The notes under the pieces are model-generated. The model saw only the letters and a list, made by a program, of their open reading frames with translations. It was not told the DNA's origin and ran no database searches. From NCBI GenBank assembly GCA_027886185.1, contig WOAB01000506.1, positions 1,736,001-1,800,000 of the forward strand: a stretch of DNA of 64,000 bases. Reading direction: 5' to 3'. The stretch comes from Rheum nobile (taxonomy: Eukaryota > Streptophyta > Magnoliopsida > Caryophyllales > Polygonaceae). Each line of letters begins with the position of its first letter. Position 1 is the first letter of the stretch. Shown in pieces: positions 22,494 to 33,227 of this stretch. The translations under genes and the position numbers were made by a program.

Positions 22494-23613
22494 TGTTAGG
22501 AAACGGAACTCTGGAACTTCGGTTCCCCTGAGAGTTCTTTTCCTCAGTTTCTCTACTTTTGAAGATGACAAATATTTTGATACTAATGTTTTATCTCAAA
22601 GATGTGTGTTAAGGAACCACAGGACAATTGTCGAAACCTTGGAAGCCAAACAAGACAAAAGAACCAAGAAGCAAGCCAAAGGAACCCAGGTGTGCCCAGA
22701 AATGCAACACGTGATCTTGTTTTTCCCGAGAAATCTGGGAACACCAAACCTCGGACAAAAGATGGTGAAAGCGACTTGAGCGAAGCTTCCAAAAGCCTGC
22801 CACCATCCAAGAGCAAGACTCCAAGATGCCTAGAACGATGAACCTCATACAAAGGTACTGAAAGCGACAGCTCATAGAGATGTCACCATCCAGAGGACAG
22901 TTCCAAAGTGCTGAGCTTGTTGAACCTCGGACGAAAGGAGTTGGACAACGACTTGGCAGACTTGTCCGAAGTAGTTGACCAACCTATGTGGATTCTGAGC
23001 TGCCTAGGTTGTTGTTACATGTCAAAGATAGCGTGAATCAAGGATCATCACACATCCTAGGGCAAGCTCGCTCTGTGGGAACCAAGAGCAGATCCAACCT
23101 CGAGCATCCACTATATAAGGAAGATAAGCTCCGCTGTAATCTTTAAGCATTGAGATAGAATCACACTCCATAGCAAATATCAAAGTGTGAAGATTCAAAC
23201 AAGATCATCAAATCAGAACAAGATCAAGAGGAACCAGTCAAGGAATCGGAGAGCTGTGTGCTAAGTTCCTGTGACTGTAAGTGAGTTAGTTCCTTGGTGA
23301 TAAGGGCTGCTTCTTGGATTGATTATAATTTGTGTTAAGTTATCTAGGATTGTCTAACTGTGTGTAAGGCAAAGAAACTGTGTGTTTGTTCCTAGGATAA
23401 GCTGTAACCAAAGAGATAAGAAATCAAGAAGTAGACCTTGAAATCCTTTCGAAAGAAAGGTAGTGGTTTTTATCCTAGATTGCTAGTTGGCAATCGAAGG
23501 TTTCCACTATAAGGAACTTGTTCATTTATTTGATTGTTTATTTCCGCTGCGAAGGGAACTGGAATCTGTATTCTCAGTTCCCTTGTTATTAATCTAACAA
23601 TCATGATCCTACA
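22494..23613 (+). mobile_element. Solo LTR, probably SIRE-like Copia (1120 bp)
   Basis: Begins TGTTAGGAAAC and ends TGATCCTACA, with imperfect inverted ends. It is flanked by AAAAG on both sides (22489-22493 and 23614-23618). A TATA-like CTATATAAGG near 23110 indicates plus-strand sense. The final stretch with GGGAACTGGAATC and CAGTTCCCTT resembles the ends of the SIRE-like LTRs in this window. No internal region remains, as expected after LTR-LTR recombination. Confidence 0.85.
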
Positions 23614-23620
23614 AAAAGTT

Positions 23621-23715
23621 TCCTAACCCTATAGGGTATGGCGCGGTTTAGTTAAGCGTATCCTAACCCTATAGGGTATGGCGCACTTAAGTTAAGCGTA
23701 TGCTAACCCTATAGG
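23621..23715. repeat. 40-bp tandem repeat with ACCCTATAGGGT palindrome
   Basis: Units start at 23621, 23661 and 23701 (the last partial). Each has CCTAACCCTATAGGGTATGG followed by a TTAAGTTAAGCG-type motif. The central 12 bases are a perfect palindrome. This belongs to the MULE right arm, just beyond the 3' side of the PMD gene. Confidence 0.9.
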
Positions 23716-23746
23716 GTTTAGCAAAACCCAGAAATAGTGGACATAC

Positions 23747-23797
23747 CATGTATGCTTAAGTTAAGCGTACAGACATACGCTTAACTTAAGCATGTAT
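23747..23797. repeat. Hairpin of TTAAGTTAAGCG motifs, right arm
   Basis: TATGCTTAAGTTAAGCGTA pairs with TACGCTTAACTTAAGCATG across a 6-base spacer. A third copy in reverse orientation follows at 23802-23820. It mirrors the motif hairpin at 15822-15918 on the left arm. Confidence 0.88.
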
Positions 23798-23821
23798 ATG
23801 TACACTTAACTTAAGCGTACC

Positions 23822-23868
23822 AGGATTACACTGCAGGAATCTACAGTGTTATCCTGCAGTGTAATCCT
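23822..23868. repeat. Perfect 16-bp hairpin, right arm
   Basis: AGGATTACACTGCAGG at 23822-23837 and CCTGCAGTGTAATCCT at 23853-23868 are exact reverse complements with a 15-base loop. The loop repeats part of the arm (ACAGTGTTATC). Located about 390 bases downstream of the PMD gene stop. Confidence 0.92.
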
Positions 23869-24252
23869 AGCCAAACAGATAGTTTGGCCAGAAACACTGC
23901 AGCAAAACTGCAGTTTTATAGTTGTTCGTACTTCTTCGTTTTGAACGTATTCGTTTTTCGATCGAAGTATACATTAGTGGACTATTAACTTTCCATTTTG
24001 TACTTATTTGTTTTTTGATGTTAATCGTTTCGTACTTTGTTGTTTTTCTTACTTATTCGTTTTTCGATCAAATTATACATCCTTTTATCGCTCGGTAAAG
24101 TTTTGTAAGTTATGTTGCTATTTCGTACTTTGAGGTAAAGTATCAAACGACATAATGAAAATGAACAAACATACTAAACCAAAAACACAAAATACATAAC
24201 ATTTACATAAACACTTAATACAAACGAAGCGTGTCTAATCCAAACATAAAAA
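23869..24252. other. 3' flank of the PMD gene, AT-rich
   Basis: No coding sequence. Repeated GTACTT...TTCGTTTT(T/C)CGATC stretches (about 23928, 23990, 24050) form loose repeats of about 60-70 bases. Confidence 0.5.
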
Positions 24253-27200
24253 CTAATGTGGCTGCGAGCCACTCCCTTCACCAGGTTTCATGACAGAATC
24301 ATGAAACATCTGGGACTGGCGAGGTGGAGGATGCCCAATCAGCATCTCAAGCCATGATCTCGTAAGTCCCTCGAATGTTTGTGTCGAAGCCTCGAGAGTG
24401 CGTAAGTAAGTGCGGATATCAGTAGCAACTACTTGAATGCGCTGTATACAAAATAAGTAAAATTTGTCAAACTACTGCAATATACAAAATAAGAGAGAAA
24501 ACGTTCAAACAATTCAACAAAAATAAGTGTACCGCGACTGCGTCAATAACTGGAGAGACATGGATAGGGCCGATCGGCCGATAACGTCTGACAGATCCGG
24601 GATCGACCAAACGATGAGACCACTCGTCATACCAATCTAAATAGTCGTCAGACATGTCCTAAAAGTGAGTCACATCCGGTCCATGGAGATCAATCAACGG
24701 TCTCGGATCTGCATCCTATGCTACTAGAAGCTCACCATCAAACCTGACCTCGTATCCCTTCAGCTCTGCATTTCTGACGGCCTTGTATGGCTGAATGGGC
24801 AAATCTGGGACTAACTGCACTAGCCCAAACTGCCTAAGGACTCGGTCCGGGTGGTACGGCTCCTCAACATCTATAATGCACAGTACACCGCGAAACCTAG
24901 AAGGAGCTACCTCAGGAGCTTGGAAGTCCAACCCCACACAAGGGGTCCAGGTAACTTGTAAAGTCATTCTTCCATATTCAATACGTATTTTTGTAATTAA
25001 AGACTAAGATATCGAAATAAACCTAAACTTTTCTACCTCCTCATATCTCATGGCGTCCAGTATGCGACGTATAGCGATCAAACGGTCGGAATCTCTACTG
25101 TTAGGCACCTCCGAGGCACCAAGAACAACTGCTCCAAAAGCCTGGGGGTTGGTAACATATTGTTCACGAAAATGTGGAAAATATGCCCAAACCTAGCACT
25201 ATAAATGAAGAAATAACGCTATCAATGACCGGAGTATTAAAACGTAACTTAATACTTCACTAATCCACCCAATATCTTACCCTAATCAGAATCCCACAAG
25301 ACGCAATCCCCTGCGCTCCACGCCTAGACGCCTCTCCCAAGTTGCGGTAAACATAGGCTAGAATGCCAGCTCCCCATGCAGTGTCTCCAATAGCGTCGTG
25401 GTCAAACAAAAGCGCCACCCACTTGTGCTTCACGGTTGTAGTCGACTTGTCCACCAGGACAGTCGAGCCGAGAAGCAACAAGAGTTAGTACGTAGCAATA
25501 ACGCCCTCGTCACGATCGTCATTCTTCATGATCTGCACCAGTCTATTATCTAAATAGCCCAAGGGAATACCGCCACCTTTATACCACTTCATTTGATCCT
25601 AGTCAACTCCCAGATGAGTACATGTACGCTGTCTCACTACCGCATCACTAAGGTCTGAACTACAGCTCCTCCCATGTATGTGAACCCAAGATCTGGAAAA
25701 TATCGGCAAGGGTAATGGTCATCTTTCCGAAGGGCAAATGAAATGTGTTCGTCTCAGGATGTCATCTCTCCACAAATGTAGAAATCAATGCAGAATCCAT
25801 GCTGGAGGCGATGCCAAGTGTGCGTAGATCTGTAAGACCGCGCCGCTCAGCCTAAACTACGTATGTGGCTCAGGGCTAATATAATTCTCGTGGGCAGAAC
25901 AATGGGCAGAGCGGAAATGGATCCTCAAAGTCTTACGACTCTAAATGTACAGAATTTAAGATTAGTACACATTTTCTAATAAATAATATTTTAAAGATTC
26001 AACACATAAACTACAAAGTTAAACATACCAAATCCTGCTCCGTCCGACGACGGGCTATCCTGCTAAGAGGTGGCTGCTGCTGGTCAGCAATCTCAGGAGC
26101 AACGGGAACAACAAGCTCTGGAGGAGCATCCTCAATATCTGCAGCTTCTCCTCTATGTCTCTGTCTCCTCTGTTGTACGGGAGGTGGCATTTGGGCAACA
26201 ACCTCAGGAGCAGGGTCGGGTATGGGGAGGTCATAAATAGCCCTAGCAATGTGTGTCTCATAGCTAAGGAGAAGAAAAGGACACCTTTGGGCCTCCAAGC
26301 ATCCAAGGATGGTAAGTATCTACGGGTCCTGCATCCTGATGCGGCTCCACATCATCTGCCTCATCATCCTGAATGCTTTGGAGTAGACGGACGGCCTAGA
26401 TGTGGAGAAGCAGGACCGGCTGAAGGTGTAGAAGAAGGACCGGTAGGAGGCGGAGAGGGGACAAGAGTGGGGACCGACTCAGAAAAAATAGGGGAATGGC
26501 AAAAGGGAATATCGTCCGTACTCAAATCTTGTGTCGATAATGTAGGCTCCAAAGACTCCACATAATCTGCCTCATCATCCTGATGCAGCTCCTCAACAGG
26601 CTGCACATCAACCTCCATATGCTGAGCTGACGTGTCCTCGACGTCCTCCATGTACTCATCATCAGCAGTCATAGGCGGAGGAGAAGATATCCCACTATCC
26701 AACAATATATCGACACTAACAAGACCGGCGCGGCGACGAAACACCAACACGTCGTGTGCGATCGGCCACTACTGGTGTCGGCTCTGTACACCCCGTAGAG
26801 GTGAGGGCCGCCAGTAAACTCTAATTTTTTTGAACATTATTAGATTAGTTCCTTATATAAACATTTTAAATTCCTTATATACTACTTTTTAATAAACTAT
26901 TTAGTACTTTCTTATTTACAATTCATAACTATTTTTAGTTATGAACAATTCATAACTATCTATTTTGACTTTTTTTAATTTTAATAAACTTTTTACTTAG
27001 TAAGTAATTACTAACATACTTTAACTACTTTTAATTTAGAATTAGTTATTAATAACTAATTCTAATACATTATTAATAACTAATTCTACTTTATAATTAG
27101 TTATTAATAACTAGTTTATAATTAGTTATTAATAACTAATTCTACTTTATAATTATTAATAACTAATTGTACTTTATAATTCCATATTATTAACTTATTC

Positions 27201-27835
27201 TACTTTATAATTAGCTATTAATTAACTAATTCGACTTTATAATTAAATATTAAAAACTATTTTATAATTAGTTATTAATATCTAATTACATTAAAATCTA
27301 AATATATGTTAACTAATACAATAATTAATAACTAATTGTAATCCATAACTATATTATTCTAATCCAAATTAGTTCATAATCTAAACGATAATGCATTTTA
27401 ATCATATTAACAATTCAATTTTTATTTTAAATCAAATCTTAACAATTATATTTACGGAAACAAATTTAAATTTAAAATTTAGAAAAAATACCGCTCTGAG
27501 GCCAATCGGAGTCGATTCAGGCGCTATCGGAGTCGTTTCTGACTCAATTAGAGTCGCCCTCGCTTGAGCTCGGGTCCTTGCTCGACCTCCACCCATAACC
27601 ACCATTTCCACCTCCTCCTCCTCTTCGCTTTCCGCCTCCACTGCCAGCCAATGACTCCTCCCTCCTCCATGGGCAACCTTCGTCGCTGACCCTGACCGCG
27701 CGGCCGCCGACTGCTCAGCCATTGGAGAAACCGGAACCACCGCAACCTCAGCTTCGCCTCCCTCATTTCCGGCACGATTCCGCCCGTTTTCGACATTAAT
27801 TGGGTCGCAATCACCACTAAAACCCGAATCCATTA
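24253..27835 (-). pseudogene. Plant mobile domain (PMD) gene of the MULE, multi-exon, broken
   Basis: Read on the minus strand. A likely first exon starts at 27831 (MDSGFSGDCDP) and ends near 27490 at a GT donor. An AT-rich intron follows, then acidic and proline-rich sequence (26364-26750) and LLSYETHIARAIYDLP near 26240. The domain itself shows MDSALISTFVER, HPETNTFHLPFGKMTITLADI (25720-25800), LLLLGSTVLVDKSTTT and GDTAWGAGILAYVYRNLGEASRR (25340-25480), the conserved PMD core. The last exons end EGSGSQPH at 24253. Stops include a TGA after VER, a TAA near 25484 and TAGs at 24716-24718 and 24659-24661. PMD proteins such as Arabidopsis MAIN and MAIL1 act in silencing and meristem maintenance, and PMDs occur in transposons. 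Confidence 0.8.
26820..27490 (-). other. AT-rich intron-like segment of the PMD gene
   Basis: Composed largely of TTAGTTATTAATAACTAATTCTA-like inverted and direct repeats with no open reading. A GT donor candidate lies near 27490 and AG acceptors near 26825 on the minus strand. It is most simply an intron between the first and second PMD exons that has expanded by short repeats. Confidence 0.5.
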
Positions 27836-27954
27836 CCAAAATCAACAATCGAAGCAAAGGGGAAGAGATTTAACGAAAACGATGATTTGGGGCTTTTTTT
27901 AGGATTTAGGGTCGCGGATGTGGGAGAAGAAGAAGACGATGCGTCTTCTTAAGC

Positions 27955-28210
27955 AGCATGACCCATACGCTTAAGCTAAGCGTATGGGTTTTTGGGCTAT
28001 TTTGGGCCGGCCCAAATTCCTCACGCCCTGCCCGTTATACCCATGCGTTTAACTTAAGCGTATATGTATACGCTTAACTTGAGCGTATATGTATACGCTT
28101 AACTTAAGCGTGTAGCTTCCATATATGTTTTTTGAAAATACTCACAATACCCCTATACGCTTAACTTAAATACATAAAATCGTACCGCTAACTTAAGCGC
28201 ACAAAATAGA
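27955..28210. repeat. Subterminal TTAAGTTAAGCG cluster, right arm
   Basis: At least six copies of CGCTTAA(C/G)TTAAGCG-type motifs, mostly as ACGCTTAACTTAAGCG on the plus strand, between the PMD promoter side and the outer end. This is the mirror of the cluster at 11836-12127. Confidence 0.8.
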
Positions 28211-28245
28211 GTGTATATAGACATAGAATCGCGTGTATTTAGCTT
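28065..28245 (-). repeat. Right terminal inverted repeat of the MULE
   Basis: Reverse complement aligns with 11765-11945 (see the left repeat). The strongest agreement is GGTAT(A/T)GTGAGTATTTT. The sequence beyond 28245 (TTTTTTGTATATTTTGGG) does not pair clearly with the left flank. Confidence 0.7.
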
Positions 28246-28341
28246 TTTTGTATATTTTGGGTTGTTACAGATGCATTGTAATTTGTAAGTTAAAACTTTA
28301 TAATTTCGAAATCGGTGTTTGATATTATAAATTCGGTTTTT

Positions 28342-28508
28342 CTAGTGTGTACCCATGAGCACATGCTGACAAGTTAAAATAGAAAATTATTTTTAAAATA
28401 TTCCCTAAAAGAAAATGGGTAAAATCCTTAGCAAAAAAAGGTAAACTAATAACTAAAATAATTATTAATAAAAATGGAGTTCTTAAAGTGTGTCGGGTAC
28501 ACAATAGA
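28342..28508. mobile_element. Possible short MITE with CTA(G/T)TGTGTACCC ends
   Basis: CTAGTGTGTACCC at 28342 and its near reverse complement GGGTACACAATAG ending at 28508 bracket 167 AT-rich bases. I found no clear target duplication. Confidence 0.4.
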
Positions 28509-29571
28509 AGAAAAAAACTTATAAATTAACTTTGTTGCAAATTAGTCTCAGTTTTGCACCAAGTACGTACGTCTTTTGTCTCTAATGCAATCCTGTGAGC
28601 TCTACTTTCTTGTAAGGCGAATCAGCACTAGATATCAAACTTTAATAAGAGTTTTGTAAAAATATCCACCTTTTAAAACAATTCCTTTAATCCTCGTGTT
28701 TTGCACGAAATTTATAAAATAATATTTTTATAATTATAAAATATATCGATTTCGCAATTAGGAAAATTTAATAGTTAAATAATGTATTTTTTTAATTAAA
28801 TTGATGACACTTCAAATCATTTAACATAAAGTATGATAATATAATGAAGTACCTAATAAAAATAATGACTATTAAGATAGATATTTTGATATAAGAGATT
28901 GTTATATTTATTACTCTTTTTATTTGATAATAAATGTCATTTTAGATGTTTAAGAGTGTCATTGTTAGAAATAAAATAATTCTTTCTTTAATTAATTTAT
29001 TAACCTTTATTAACACTTGTTAATTGCAAATATTTATTTTACCTTATAGTTGAAAAAATGAGAGAAGAATGGTTAGGTTGTCCAATTTTCAAGAGCAATC
29101 TTTACAACTCATTAATAAAATATTACTTAAAATATTCAAATAACGATTATTGATTAACAAAATTCAAAGGTTAGAATGACACATAACCTATATTTCGTAC
29201 ATTGTTGAATTGAACGAAGGAAAATAATAAGGTAAAAAATTGTATGACATAAGAATATCTCCAATTAACATAATTGTTCTTATAACATAATATGTAGATG
29301 AATTGCAAAAACATATTTTTGTAAATTGTAATATAAAATAAAATTGTCATAAAAGAGTTGCAGATAAACATAATATAATTATTATATTACAAAAGTATAA
29401 TAAATGATGTGTTAAATTATGAAAACGACGTACACATGTCATAAATGATGCGGCTTCATGAGGGGGACATATGGCCTTATGCAGTAAATATTTCAGTACT
29501 ATAAAATTTAGTTTTAGATTATAATAATATAAATTATGATATATATATACATTTAAGTAGGTATAGAAATC
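28509..29571. other. AT-rich intergenic DNA
   Basis: No supported gene. A stretch at about 28624-28667 (AGCACTAGATAT...AATAAGAGTTTTGTAAAAATA) recurs near 38087-38130, indicating a dispersed repeat of unknown type. Confidence 0.5.
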
Positions 29572-31200
29572 TGTAACACCCCCAAATATATATCCTTGAA
29601 AGGTATTACCGCTAGTGACCTCGGATTTCACATCCGAAGCCACCACAGGCTTAACCCGTTTATATAAATCATAAAACAACAGTTATAATACAAAATATCA
29701 TAACTTTTGATTAAAGCAAATGTTTCGGAATTACATCCATGATTCAAAATACATAATCAAATATATTACAGCGGAAGTCTTAATACATAAAGGACACAAG
29801 GGTCTTGATCTAAACGATCACCCGCCAAGGAATCTCAACCTGGTAAAACTCTTCAAAATTCCAACTGCCATCATTGTCGTTTCTAGCCTTCATCGGAACT
29901 GCAGTTTATCTGATGTATCGTATGAGACGGATGACACCAGCCAACCATGCAAGAGAATATAACCGGTTGGTTAGTTTAATGAAAGACTATGCAAGGGTAA
30001 AACAGAAAGGTTCTAAGTAGTCGTATTAGGTTAGACTCATCGCTTCTCGAATAAAAGTCGATGACGATAGTCAACCACCATACTCCTACTGAAATATACG
30101 AAAAGGTATGATCAAGAGAAAGGACTCTGAAAGAATGAGTCTTACGGAAACATATGAAGAGAAGACTCCAAAAGGTTGAGTCTTATCGAAAAGAATGACA
30201 AGTGCTTGGGAACATCAATTTCACACAAGCGTTTTAAAACTGACTTGGTGTTTCGGTTCACGACCAACCTCACCGCACAATGCGAATTCAGATTGGAAAG
30301 AGAACTTTACTCTGACCAAAGTCTAGACGAGTTTCCTAGCTGCACTACTTTCTTAGCTGTACCACTCGCCTGAGGGTATATTAATTATGTGCACTAAAGC
30401 ACTTATCTTATTTAATTCCAAAACGTACATTTTACGTTCTAAGCTTTTAAGATCTCTTCACAAGAGATATCGGATCTCCTCACAAGAGATGTCAAAGGGA
30501 ATACATCCCAGGGAGTACATCCCAAATGGCGGCACCAGCTGTGTGCACATACCCTGAGTAAGGGTAAGGTCATGACCGAATATACTAGGGAAAATCCTCC
30601 TAGCACCATTATCAAGAAACCACTAAACCTCGCAAGGTACATAGTGTTCCTACGAATACTCGTTCTAACTAAACAGTTAAAACATAAGAGCAATAATTCA
30701 CATCAAAGCCATCGAGGCCAATAACAGATATAATAGTGTTATTTCTAGCAATATATACAACCTATTATAATATCTGTATTTCAATCATATATATATATAT
30801 AATAGCGTTGTTTCTAGCAATATATACAACCTATTACAATATCTCTTTTTAAATCACATACAGTTATCAAAACTGTTCCCAGACGAAAACAATATTCATC
30901 CCAAATTAATTAAAAATTAAACAATTGATAATCAATATAAATATGGAATGATAACCAAGAGCGAACCGCCACTTTCCTTAGATTAGACGAGGCTTAACAA
31001 AGCTTAACGACAACGGGTTTCCGGGTCCGAAACGAGGTCAGATCTCAGATTATGGATTCCTACGAAATGACCCATAACGGAACCCTAAGTTAGATTCGAT
31101 AACCAAATATACGAATCTAAAGAAAGACGAACTAAATCGAAGGAACGGAAATCCCAATCGAGACCACAAAACCCAAGCCACAACCACAAGCGCCCAGGCA

Positions 31201-31300
31201 CACCGCGGGTGCGGTGGCTCTACCGTGGGTGCGGTGGCTCTGCCGCGGGTGCGGTGGCTCTGTCGCGGGTGCGGTGGCTCTGCCGCGGGTGCGGTCGTCT
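31201..31300. repeat. 20-bp GC-rich minisatellite, five copies, in the 3' LTR
   Basis: Five 20-bp units of the type (T/C)(G/A)CCGCGGGTGCGGTGGCTC. The equivalent place in the other LTR (35949-36008) has three. It creates long false ORFs in several frames. Confidence 0.92.
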
Positions 31301-31660
31301 GGGACGAAGAACTCCGACGACACGACAAGGAAGAAAACCTCACCGGGGAAGACGACGGAGGCTCGACTCGTGGTGGCTCCGACTTCTGGACACTTAGCAC
31401 CACCTCCTCCTTCGAAAGCTCCGGCGACGACTGAAGAATTTACCGGTGAGAGCTTGCACTTTCCGGCGACAATGGAAACAAGAGGGATTTGAGAGTGAGA
31501 TTCAGATGGAGTGCTCTTCAAGCCTCTCCAGATCTCTCCTTATATAGAGCCTAAGCAAGCAGCACCCCAAACCGCCTCGCCCCCGATCGGATGGAACAAG
31601 CAGCTCAGGCGGCGCGACGATCGAAGCCGGCGGAGCAGAAAAGTAATGATGACGGCGCAG

Positions 31661-31732
31661 GTGCGGTGGACTGACTGCGGGTGCGGTGGGTCTGACCACG
31701 GGTGCGGTGGGTCTGACCGCGGGTGCGGTCAA
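31661..31732. repeat. 21-bp minisatellite, four copies, in the 3' LTR
   Basis: Units of GCGGGTGCGGTGGGTCTGACC, a relative of the 20-bp unit upstream. The other LTR has three copies at about 36393-36450. Confidence 0.85.
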
Positions 31733-31983
31733 GGCCAATTTCTGTGCCTTTTGTCCGGGAAGAATTATGGGTATGGGTTTTAACCCCGGTTTAAACATAT
31801 TCGTATCCGAACAAATATTCTAAGCCCCAAAATACGTCGAATGTATTTTATTCCACTCAAGGAATTATTACAGAGATCAAGTATTTAACAGAAAGTCTGA
31901 ACTTCTCTGAAAATAATTCAACTACAATACGAGTGTTTGAAAAACTTACCAAAATACTCTTTACTAAAATGAGGGGTATTACA

Positions 31984-31998
31984 TCACCTCCCCCTTAC
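31984..31998 (-). other. Polypurine tract of the chromovirus
   Basis: The minus strand reads TAAGGGGGAGGTGA directly before the 3' LTR, as expected for plus-strand priming. Confidence 0.75.
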
Positions 31999-32109
31999 AA
32001 AAAGTTTCGACCCCGAAACTTGGCCGAATAAACCAAAGAAAAGCGAGGCGTTACAACACTACCCCCTTAAAAAGGTTTCGACCCCAAAACTAGGCCGAAA
32101 ATAGCTTGG

Positions 32110-32575
32110 GAAAACGTCTAAGCATATCCGCCTCCGTTTCCCAGGTTTCCCAAGTAACTTATTCAGTTCCTGACTTGGACCACAAAGTCCGTACCAATGG
32201 TACCACCTTGTTCCGTAACTGCTTCTCACGGCGTTCGAGAATACGCACCGGTATCTCCTCGTAGGTACCATTTGTCTGAATCTCGATGTCGTCATAACTC
32301 AGCACATGAGACTCATCTGGCACGTACTTCCTCAACAAAGATACGTGGAACACGTTATGCACTGGATGTGCCGATGGCGGTAATGCCAAATGATACGCTA
32401 GAGACCCCACTCTATCAAGGATCTCAAACGGTCCCACGTAGCAAGGGTTAAGCTTCCCACGCTTACCAAACCTAAACACACCCTTGGATGGCGACACTCT
32501 GACAAACACCTTGTCACCAACCTCAAACTCGACATTCCTACGCTTTAGATCTGCGTAAGACTTTATGTGATTCAA
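32110..32575 (-). pseudogene. Chromovirus integrase C-terminal end
   Basis: Minus-strand reading begins KSYADLKRR, then GDKVFVRVSPSKG, LNPCYVGPFEIL, YHLALPPSAHPVHNVFHVSLLRKYVPD, the typical tail of plant Ty3-Gypsy integrases. A TAA after WSKSGTE (near 32159) breaks it, but the frame continues with VTWET and a short tail. A canonical chromodomain is not obvious. The upstream edge is a deletion junction with gag near 32575. Confidence 0.88.
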
Positions 32576-32988
32576 TTAGCCACTTTGACTGGCTCTCCTT
32601 TCCCATCATAGCAGTCGGGCCTTATAGAGCTAATGGCCTTCAGTGCTCGGCCATAATTGCCTCTGTTCCTGACTACTTCTTCTTGCGGCACATGGACAAC
32701 TGGCTCCTCAAATCTTGGAACTGTTGGAGGAATTGGCACAGCCTGTGCCTGAGGCGCAATTGGTCGCATGATGTCGGTGAATGCTTGCATAACGATTCCC
32801 CGAATATCTTCAATTGCTGCTGCATCAAATACCATTGGAGTGTTGATCGGAACTTGGTCATTGCCCCTTTGATTATTGTTATAAGCAGACTCGTGTTCAT
32901 CCACGGGGTTTGCGGTATTCCTTTCATTTGGTATGGGGTCATTGCTTGGCCCAACACCAGCACGAATGGTGTTCCTTGTGTTCACCAT
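32572..32988 (-). pseudogene. Chromovirus gag, N-terminal fragment
   Basis: Start chosen at MVNTRNTIRAG, a start typical for chromovirus gag, rather than the upstream ATG. It continues through VFDAAAIEDIRGIVMQAF and a proline-rich stretch to SIRPDCYDGKGEPVK, where the gag core would begin, and then stops at the deletion junction after about 138 residues. No zinc knuckle remains. Confidence 0.8.
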
Positions 32989-33227
32989 CTGTTTACCGAT
33001 CAAATTCCAAGTATTTTTTTACATTAATATCATTCAATATACTTAACGTAATAAAAATCAACTCAGAATAGATCAAACTTGGTAATTTTCATTGATAATC
33101 TCAACTGAGCTAATACGTTTTAGAAAAGGGATCTCCCGAGCGTCAAGACAAAATTGCCCGGAGACTTAGGTTCTTAACAAAACAACTGAAATACAAGAAA
33201 AGAAACTGCTAATCAGCACTGGCCCAA

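Larger units (their letters stand above)
11765..28245. mobile_element. Long-TIR Mutator-like element carrying transposase-OTU, GRF and PMD genes
   Basis: The left end (about 11765-11945) and the reverse complement of the right end (about 28065-28245) align along their length, sharing TAAATACACG, TATATACAC, GTGAGTATTTT and repeated TTAAGTTAAGCG blocks. Between them lie a MULE transposase and OTU gene and a GRF gene on the plus strand, and a PMD gene on the minus strand. A LINE and a solo LTR have inserted in the middle; without them the element is about 10 kb. Outer boundaries are uncertain by about 60 bp and I could not fix a 9-bp target duplication. All large genes in it are broken, so it is now immobile on its own. 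Confidence 0.75.
29572..31983 (-). repeat. 3' LTR of the chromovirus (2412 bp)
   Basis: Plus strand runs TGTAACACCC to GGGGTATTACA. It is very similar to 34307-36648 but differs by several indels, mainly in minisatellite copy number (31200-31300 and 31660-31735) and by an extra block of about 50 bases near 31740-31790. Confidence 0.92.

Noticed and set aside
22583..22875. ORFs of about 80-90 codons in the solo LTR
   Set aside because: Open on both strands by chance in LTR sequence; no domain and no partner copy.
23621..23868. Regularly spaced repeats that could suggest a CRISPR-like array
   Set aside because: The repeats are adjacent 40-bp tandem units and hairpins in a plant transposon, with no unique spacers.
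27432..27857. Reading the first PMD exon as an independent Glu-rich gene
   Set aside because: It ends at a plausible splice donor, lies on the same strand as the PMD exons and within the MULE, so it is better taken as their first exon.
29347..29571. Possible small gene overlapping the left border of the chromovirus
   Set aside because: The reading crosses the LTR boundary at 29572, so it is a chance frame.
31050..31521. Several Arg/Ser/Pro-rich ORFs of 90-130 codons on both strands
   Set aside because: They are read through the GC-rich minisatellite of an LTR; all frames are open there and copy number changes between the two LTRs alter them.
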